From a virus, in the IMG/VR virus record IMGVR_UViG_3300021197_000826, positions 1 to 20,361 of that record: a stretch of 20,361 bases of DNA, one strand, 5' to 3'. Shown one piece after another: positions 16,872 to 20,361 of this stretch. Each line of letters begins with the position of its first letter. Position 1 is the first letter of the stretch. The notes beneath the pieces were generated by a model. The model made no database searches and was not told where the DNA came from. It worked only from the letters and a program-made list of their open reading frames with translations. Position numbers and translations under genes: made by a program.

Positions 16872-17168
16872 TTATTCTTTGTCGTGCAAGTCTTTAGTCT
16901 CTTTATGCTCTGGGTCATCCTTATCTTTGAACCAGTAGTCAGCTGTCTTAGTCAAAACAGCAACATAAGTTCCAATAAGGATGTTAATCAGATCACGATA
17001 TGTGTCTTGTACTTCTTGGAAAAATAAAACATATATCAATATAAAGAATATTGAAAATACGATACCACTGATTATAAACCGAGCGGCAAAGTTCCATTTT
17101 TTTCTAGTTTCAACGGCTCCATGTTTTTCATCAGATCCGTTTCCGTTTGTTTCAGCTTGTTTAGCCAT
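16872..17168 (-). CDS. Small membrane protein, possibly holin-like (98 aa)
   Basis: I chose ATG 17168 (MAKQAETNGN) over an upstream in-frame ATG at 17201 because AGGTGGGA sits at the right distance before it. The first ~35 residues are hydrophilic and basic at the end ('ETRKKW'). A strong membrane segment follows ('IISGIVFSIFFILIYVLFF', about 33-51), then a second moderately hydrophobic segment ('LINILIGTYVAVLTKTADYW', about 61-80), then a charged tail ('FKDKDDPEHKE' onward). Two membrane passes with charged ends and this size fit a holin, and the 'IG.YVAVLTKTADYWFK' end recalls small phage membrane proteins. No lysis partner is visible in the window, so the role is uncertain. It sits between spike and wedge genes, with a candidate late promoter just upstream. 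Confidence 0.72.
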   Translation of the reverse strand: MAKQAETNGNGSDEKHGAVETRKKWNFAARFIISGIVFSIFFILIYVLFFQEVQDTYRDLINILIGTYVAVLTKTADYWFKDKDDPEHKETKDLHDKE

Positions 17169-17235
17169 ATCATTCCCACCTGAAATATTATTTAAATCCA
17201 TAACTTATCCATAAATTAGATTTCACTCACATACC

Positions 17236-17243
17236 TATTTATC
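17236..17243 (-). promoter_or_regulatory. Candidate T4-type late promoter (GATAAATA, one mismatch)
   Basis: The minus strand reads GATAAATA, seven of eight matches to TATAAATA, overlapping the TGA stop of the 80-aa gene (TGATAAATA). It is the best match in the 73-base gap before the membrane-protein gene. A second weaker match (TTTAAATA) lies nearer the start, so which one is used, if any, is unclear. Confidence 0.4.
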
Positions 17244-17484
17244 AATTAATTTTGAATGTCCTATCTACCATTCTGATTTTTTCTGCATCATGGTCATGTA
17301 TGTAAACTTCTTTTATTGGGCCGTCTATGTTCTTGTCCCAATAGTCTAAAAATCTAGTAATTCTTGGATAGTCTGGTAATTGGTCTTCAGTCTGCCAGAT
17401 AAACTCATTGACCAAACTGAGATAGTCTGGAATATAGTACACCACCTGAACTGAAGCACTTGTCCACTTCTTGAGTATAATCAT
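17242..17484 (-). CDS. Conserved-looking small protein of unknown function (80 aa)
   Basis: The gene overlaps the PAAR gene stop by ATGA, so it is translationally coupled to the spike tip gene. The protein is rich in aromatic residues ('VVYYIPDYLSLVNEFIWQTE', about 14-33; 'RFLDYWDKNIDGPIKEVYIH', about 44-63). It has no signal peptide, no clear membrane segment and no enzyme motif that I recognise. The mixed alpha/beta pattern suggests a small globular domain. Its place between PAAR and the membrane protein suggests a tail-tip or assembly role, but nothing in the sequence proves that. I cannot name a family. Confidence 0.65.
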   Translation of the reverse strand: MIILKKWTSASVQVVYYIPDYLSLVNEFIWQTEDQLPDYPRITRFLDYWDKNIDGPIKEVYIHDHDAEKIRMVDRTFKIN

Positions 17485-17816
17485 CCATTTGCTCCACCAC
17501 CAACTGTATTACCTCCACCCATAATCATACACCCACAATCCAATAAGTCTCCAATCCTCGCCACTGGTTGTAAGTCTCCATTAATTGTCATGACCTTCAT
17601 AGTTGGAGAACCAGATGATATTTTTGGATGTGGACTTGGTGGAGAATTTGGGGATGGTGAGCCTGGGTGTGCAGAATCAATAGACCCTACACATAACATT
17701 TTGATACCTTCTATAAATGCATCTTTAGCAATGGAACCTCCCACTGGAAATGGATGTGGTGGAAATGAACCATGCCCCGATAACATATCTCCTTCTCTTG
17801 CAATTGCTCCTGCCAT
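17481..17816 (-). CDS. PAAR-type spike tip protein (111 aa)
   Basis: The sequence has the features of a PAAR protein: N-terminal 'IAREGDMLSGHGSFPPHPFP' (5-24), then 'GSIDSAHP' (44-51), 'KVMTINGDLQPVARIGDLLD' (74-93) and a terminal 'CGCMIMGGGNTVGGG'. PAAR proteins cap the central spike of contractile tails and usually hold a metal ion with His and Cys residues near the apex; H15, H21, H50, C94 and C96 are candidates here. In T4 the equivalent tip is gp5.4. A Pro/Ser-rich loop at 51-63 ('PGSPSPNSPPSPH') is unusual. The gene is joined by TAATG to the upstream 252-aa gene and by ATGA to the next, within the gp5 operon, which fits a tip that assembles on the gp5 beta-helix. Confidence 0.85.
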   Translation of the reverse strand: MAGAIAREGDMLSGHGSFPPHPFPVGGSIAKDAFIEGIKMLCVGSIDSAHPGSPSPNSPPSPHPKISSGSPTMKVMTINGDLQPVARIGDLLDCGCMIMGGGNTVGGGANG

Positions 17817-18574
17817 TACGCTGCCCTTTCTGATATTTCTGGTACTTTAGTCAATGACCCATAAGCCTCTCTATAGGCTGCGATATAAACATCCTTGTCA
17901 TTGTCTGCATTATTTATTATACCTATTGTCCATGTTTTTTCTTGTGGTGATATAGGACTTGCACCATCTGAAAAAGGTAGGAGTCCATACTCAAGAACAA
18001 ATGTAACTAGGAATACACCATTCTCTCGACCATACCCAGCACTTCTTGTTGTTGCAAAATCTGAACCATTGAACTTAGGTATACTAGTTTTTGGAGTCCA
18101 AGGTATTACCCAATCATCCATCTCCTTTACCGGCCCTGTTATGACTGCCGTAACTTCTTGAAAACCCACTCCACCAGATACAGTAGAACCACCTAAAGTA
18201 CAAGTAATTTTTATGTCTGGTGCAATCGTAAAATTAGATGGATTCTCAGAACTAGAAGATGCATGAGAGAATGATAAGGACTCTCCCTTATATGTTGATG
18301 GTATTGAAATACTCTTGACTTTAATGAAAGGCCCGGCCGCTGATTCTGCTCCGTCAAAAGAGCCAGGAATTGGGCCACTGCCAGGAACTGGTGCATCTAC
18401 AGTTTCTTTTATCTTAATCACCTCTGTCATTGTGAAAGTATTACTGGTTGCAGTCCCGATATTTTCCAGACCCCCTGCTGTTCTAGCACCAGAGTTAGTT
18501 AGAGCCCCACCTGTTCCTGCATCATCTTCTAATGACATCGTGTGTGCAGAACCAGCGGCTAGTCGAGCAGACAT
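17816..18574 (-). CDS. Unrecognised structural-type protein between gp5 and PAAR (252 aa)
   Basis: The start overlaps the gp5 stop by one base (TAATG), and the stop overlaps the PAAR start in the same way, so expression is tightly coupled to the spike genes. The first ~60 residues are Gly/Ala/Ser/Thr-rich with low charge. The remainder looks like a mixed beta domain: 'FIKVKSISIPSTYKGESLSF' (83-102), 'VTAVITGPVKEMDDWVIPW', 'FLVTFVLEYGLLPFSDGASP', 'DVYIAAYREAYGSLTKVPEI'. There is no signal peptide, membrane segment or catalytic motif. I do not recognise the family. By position it could be a spike-associated or hub protein, or cargo for the spike, but this is inference. Confidence 0.68.
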   Translation of the reverse strand: MSARLAAGSAHTMSLEDDAGTGGALTNSGARTAGGLENIGTATSNTFTMTEVIKIKETVDAPVPGSGPIPGSFDGAESAAGPFIKVKSISIPSTYKGESLSFSHASSSSENPSNFTIAPDIKITCTLGGSTVSGGVGFQEVTAVITGPVKEMDDWVIPWTPKTSIPKFNGSDFATTRSAGYGRENGVFLVTFVLEYGLLPFSDGASPISPQEKTWTIGIINNADNDKDVYIAAYREAYGSLTKVPEISERAA

Positions 18575-19608
18575 TAGTTGAAACTTATTGTAGAACCACC
18601 AACGACCATTGCAACAGTAGATTTGATTGAAGCAGCTCCAGAGATGTTTGTGGTAAGTGTAGCAGATAGAGTTTGAGTAACGGCACCAGTAATCTCTTCA
18701 GTTACAGCAGCTTTAAAAGTATTCGTTACTGCACCAGTAATCTCTAGTGTCTCTGTTCCTGTAATTGTGGTCTTTCGATTTCCATCGACCTTTTCTGTAA
18801 GGTTACCCATTGCATAGACATCAAGATTTCCTCCTGCCGTGATAGAGTAGTTTCCTTTCACATAGGTATCCATATTTCCAGCAATGATATTGGTTACATT
18901 TCCGACTGTCTTGATAACTACGTTTCCAGATGCATCAATTTCAATAAAGGTTCCTGCCTTGTGATATAGGTGAATCCTTTCACTACCACTTGTGTCATCG
19001 AACTCAAGGTAATGTCCAGACTCCGTTTCCATAACATGATTATATGGATACTTTGCACTTGACTGAGTTGATGCTGGTTGAGATGCAGAACCAGATGCAG
19101 TTGACCATGAATCAGAAGCTGTCTTGACTGAGTTGGATGCATGACTAGAGACTTGTTCTTGTCCTAGTAAATTTGTATCTGGTTTGTCTAGGTAAGATGA
19201 TGTTGGGTATTGTCCGAATGGATCTTTGAATCCACCCTTTATAGATTTACCACCAACAGCACTTGAGGAAGCTACAGTATTGTTTGTAGTTGTGGTTGAA
19301 TTAACTCCAGGCAATGCACCCATAATAACAGGCTCTTGTTTTGATGGATCTCTAAAGAAACCAACAACCCATGTACCTTGAAGTAAAAAATGTGGGGATA
19401 AACCAATGCCTGAATTTGCACCAGCAGTAACGGGCATCATAACGTGTGCCCAAGGTAGATCTTCTGTAGGTATGTCTTGTGTGTTTTCGGTATGGTATCC
19501 AACGCATCGAACCTTTACTCTGCCCGCTTTATCTGGATCATTTCTATCCTCAACAACTCCAACAAACCAGTTGAAACCATCCTTTCCCATAAAATAAGTA
19601 GTATCCAT
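18574..19608 (-). CDS. 5: Baseplate central spike protein gp5, lysozyme-less (344 aa)
   Basis: The N-terminal ~100 residues form the gp5 OB-fold type domain: 'FNWFVGVVEDRNDPDKAGRV' (12-31), 'VRCVGYHTENTQDIPTEDLP' (33-52), 'GTWVVGFFRDPSKQEPVIMG' (78-97). After a conserved 'GGFKDPFGQYPTSSYLDKPD' (125-144) comes a Ser/Thr/Ala linker (150-185). The C-terminal region (188-344) carries repeating 'GN...I.AGN.D.YVKGN' turns, typical of the triple-stranded beta-helix spike. T4 gp5 has a lysozyme domain between these two parts; here only the linker is present, as in cyanophage gp5. The trimeric spike sits under the baseplate hub and pierces the outer membrane. The start lacks a Shine-Dalgarno sequence, and a near-consensus late promoter ends only five bases before ATG. 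M7 is an alternative start, also without a binding site. Confidence 0.88.
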   Translation of the reverse strand: MDTTYFMGKDGFNWFVGVVEDRNDPDKAGRVKVRCVGYHTENTQDIPTEDLPWAHVMMPVTAGANSGIGLSPHFLLQGTWVVGFFRDPSKQEPVIMGALPGVNSTTTTNNTVASSSAVGGKSIKGGFKDPFGQYPTSSYLDKPDTNLLGQEQVSSHASNSVKTASDSWSTASGSASQPASTQSSAKYPYNHVMETESGHYLEFDDTSGSERIHLYHKAGTFIEIDASGNVVIKTVGNVTNIIAGNMDTYVKGNYSITAGGNLDVYAMGNLTEKVDGNRKTTITGTETLEITGAVTNTFKAAVTEEITGAVTQTLSATLTTNISGAASIKSTVAMVVGGSTISFN

Positions 19609-19613
19609 ATAGA

Positions 19614-19621
19614 TATTTATG
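19614..19621 (-). promoter_or_regulatory. Candidate T4-type late promoter (CATAAATA) abutting the gp5 start
   Basis: The minus strand reads CATAAATA, seven of eight matches to the late consensus. It lies directly after a strong terminator, as expected for the first promoter of a new operon. Only five bases separate it from the gp5 ATG, so RNA from it would begin at or near the start codon. The bases TCCATA (19623-19618) and TATGGA (19609-19604, including the ATG) can pair. Confidence 0.5.
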
Positions 19622-19636
19622 GAAGCAAAAAGGCCT

Positions 19637-19668
19637 AAAAAAAAGGGGAACCCAAAAAGGATTCCCCT
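19637..19668 (-). terminator. Rho-independent terminator
   Basis: On the minus strand AGGGGAATCC (19668-19659) pairs with GGGTTCCCCT (19653-19644) over ten base pairs (one G-T wobble), with a TTTTT loop. The stem is followed at once by a run of T residues down to 19637. It sits 65 bases after the stop of the 186-aa gene and just before the gp5 promoter, so it separates the two transcription units. Confidence 0.9.
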
Positions 19669-19732
19669 AGAGATTGATATAAAGAATGCCGTGGTTAGTT
19701 TTACTTCACACTCACGGATTGAGAAGAACTAT

Positions 19733-20293
19733 TTAAGCAGCCATTACCTCTTCTGCAATTTTTGCAATTCCTTCACGATGATATCTATCAATGATTTCTT
19801 CAAGGTCATCTGAGTACTCTTCGTATTCATTTCCGTAAGACCTCAAACGAGCAACAGTCTTTCGACCCTCACGAACAAAAGAAGGAATCAAGTCAGCAAA
19901 CCCATTCCAAGTTGAAGTGAACTCAGTATCAAAACAAGTTCCGTTGTGAACTTCTCGACTAGTGTTAGTCCAAGAAGCGACTATCCACTTCCCACCTGTC
20001 CAGAGGTATCCAAACTCAAGATGACTGTTCTCCATCATATATTCTTCAAACTCAGTCATGGAATCAAACATCTCAACCTCTTCGGTGTGAACTGAACTTT
20101 CCAATGACCCTTTGAGGTCTTCACTCAAACTTGAGTAGTATCCCCCAACCGAAACGGCAAGGGCTCTCTCATCTGAACTGTAGTGTTCAAGAAGGGTCAT
20201 TCCAACCCCTGTCTCATATCCATCATAGTGAACGTAGGAACTGACAATTGAACCATCACTTCTCATGTACGCAACAACTGAATTAGTACTCAT
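19733..20293 (-). CDS. Phage protein of the 'HxDGYPEGVG' type, function unknown (186 aa)
   Basis: I place the start at ATG 20293 (MSTNSVVAYMRSDG) because AAGGAG lies at ideal spacing before it; an upstream in-frame ATG at 20359 would add 22 residues with no supporting signal and at the window edge. The N-terminal part ('SIVSSYVHYDGYETGVGMTL', 15-34) matches a widespread small phage family with the pattern 'I.S.Y.H.DGY.EGVG..LL..Y'. A second part (about 75-186) is acidic and aromatic, with 'YLWTGGKWIVASW' and a C-terminal helical 'EEYSDDLEEIIDRYHREGIA'. The family has no established function that I know of. It is separated from the tail operon by a terminator, so it is probably not a structural gene. 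It is not convincingly ArdA-like. Confidence 0.75.
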   Translation of the reverse strand: MSTNSVVAYMRSDGSIVSSYVHYDGYETGVGMTLLEHYSSDERALAVSVGGYYSSLSEDLKGSLESSVHTEEVEMFDSMTEFEEYMMENSHLEFGYLWTGGKWIVASWTNTSREVHNGTCFDTEFTSTWNGFADLIPSFVREGRKTVARLRSYGNEYEEYSDDLEEIIDRYHREGIAKIAEEVMAA

Positions 20294-20361
20294 AGGACTC
20301 CTTATATTGAAAAGAAAATTACAAAGGAAAAATAAAGAGCAGCCACACTGACTACCCAACC

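Noticed and set aside
17169-17201. Longer start (ATG 17201) for the membrane protein
   Set aside because: It has only a weak upstream match, while ATG 17168 has AGGTGGGA at proper spacing.
577-19813. Other plus-strand open frames (e.g. 4868-5185, 6438-6779, 9613-10107, 17590-17850)
   Set aside because: All lie opposite well-supported minus-strand genes, lack binding sites, and show composition expected from antisense reading of beta-rich Thr/Ser/Gly proteins.
19733-20293. ArdA-type antirestriction protein as identity of the 186-aa protein
   Set aside because: It is acidic and of fitting size, but the ArdA sequence pattern is not present, and the DGY..GVG motif points to a different family.
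20294-20359. Longer start (ATG 20359) for the DGY-type protein
   Set aside because: It would add a Cys/Phe-rich 22-residue leader that resembles translated leader DNA. ATG 20293 has a strong AAGGAG signal.
1-20361. CRISPR arrays, tRNA genes, insertion sequences, attachment sites
   Set aside because: I saw no spaced repeats, cloverleaf-like segments, transposase frames or flanking duplications; the block is continuous virion genes.

Overview
The window is a single-strand block of structural genes from a T4-like contractile-tailed bacteriophage, most probably marine. Every convincing gene lies on the minus strand, so transcription runs from high to low coordinates. The DNA is AT-rich, intergenic gaps are almost absent, and many genes are joined by ATGA or TAATG junctions. 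The proteins resemble the tail modules of marine T4-like phages (cyanophage and SAR11-phage type): gp5, PAAR, gp25, gp6, a gp7-position protein, gp8, then a giant DUF4815-type protein in place of the T4 gp9-gp12 set. The host cannot be read from this window.

Layout in transcription order. (1) 20293-19733: a protein of the phage 'DGYPEGVG' type, followed by a textbook rho-independent terminator. (2) 19608-17242: central spike and tip, namely gp5 (OB fold plus beta-helix, no lysozyme domain), an unrecognised 252-aa protein, a PAAR tip protein and an 80-aa protein, all translationally coupled. (3) 17168-16872: a small membrane protein, possibly holin-like. (4) 16831-8883: baseplate wedge, gp25, gp6, gp7-position protein and a much enlarged gp8. 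(5) 8881-1: host-facing or peripheral parts: a 2296-aa DUF4815-type structural protein, a small coiled-coil protein, two small fibre or structural proteins, and the first 199 codons of a probable tail-fibre protein that runs off the left edge.

Regulation is readable. Two perfect T4-type late promoters (TATAAATA on the minus strand) precede gp25 and gp8, and single-mismatch versions precede gp5, the membrane protein and the 201-aa protein. The most striking signal is at gp25: its late promoter is built into the 5' arm of a perfect 9-bp inverted repeat whose 3' arm contains the gp25 ribosome binding site. Read-through RNA should hide the site, while RNA started at the late promoter would lack the 5' arm and leave it free. 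T4 uses this logic at genes e and soc. A weaker version is present at the gp5 start.

The other theme is protein modularity. gp8, the gp7-position protein, the giant protein and the 201-aa protein carry recurrent beta-rich modules ('HGL..GD', 'GSGYT', 'F..GE.ITG.TSGA', 'GTGIP.G', 'D.TITVDS...FP') inserted into otherwise conserved frameworks. No RNA genes, CRISPR arrays, insertion sequences or integration functions were seen, and no stretch over 300 bases lacks a gene.
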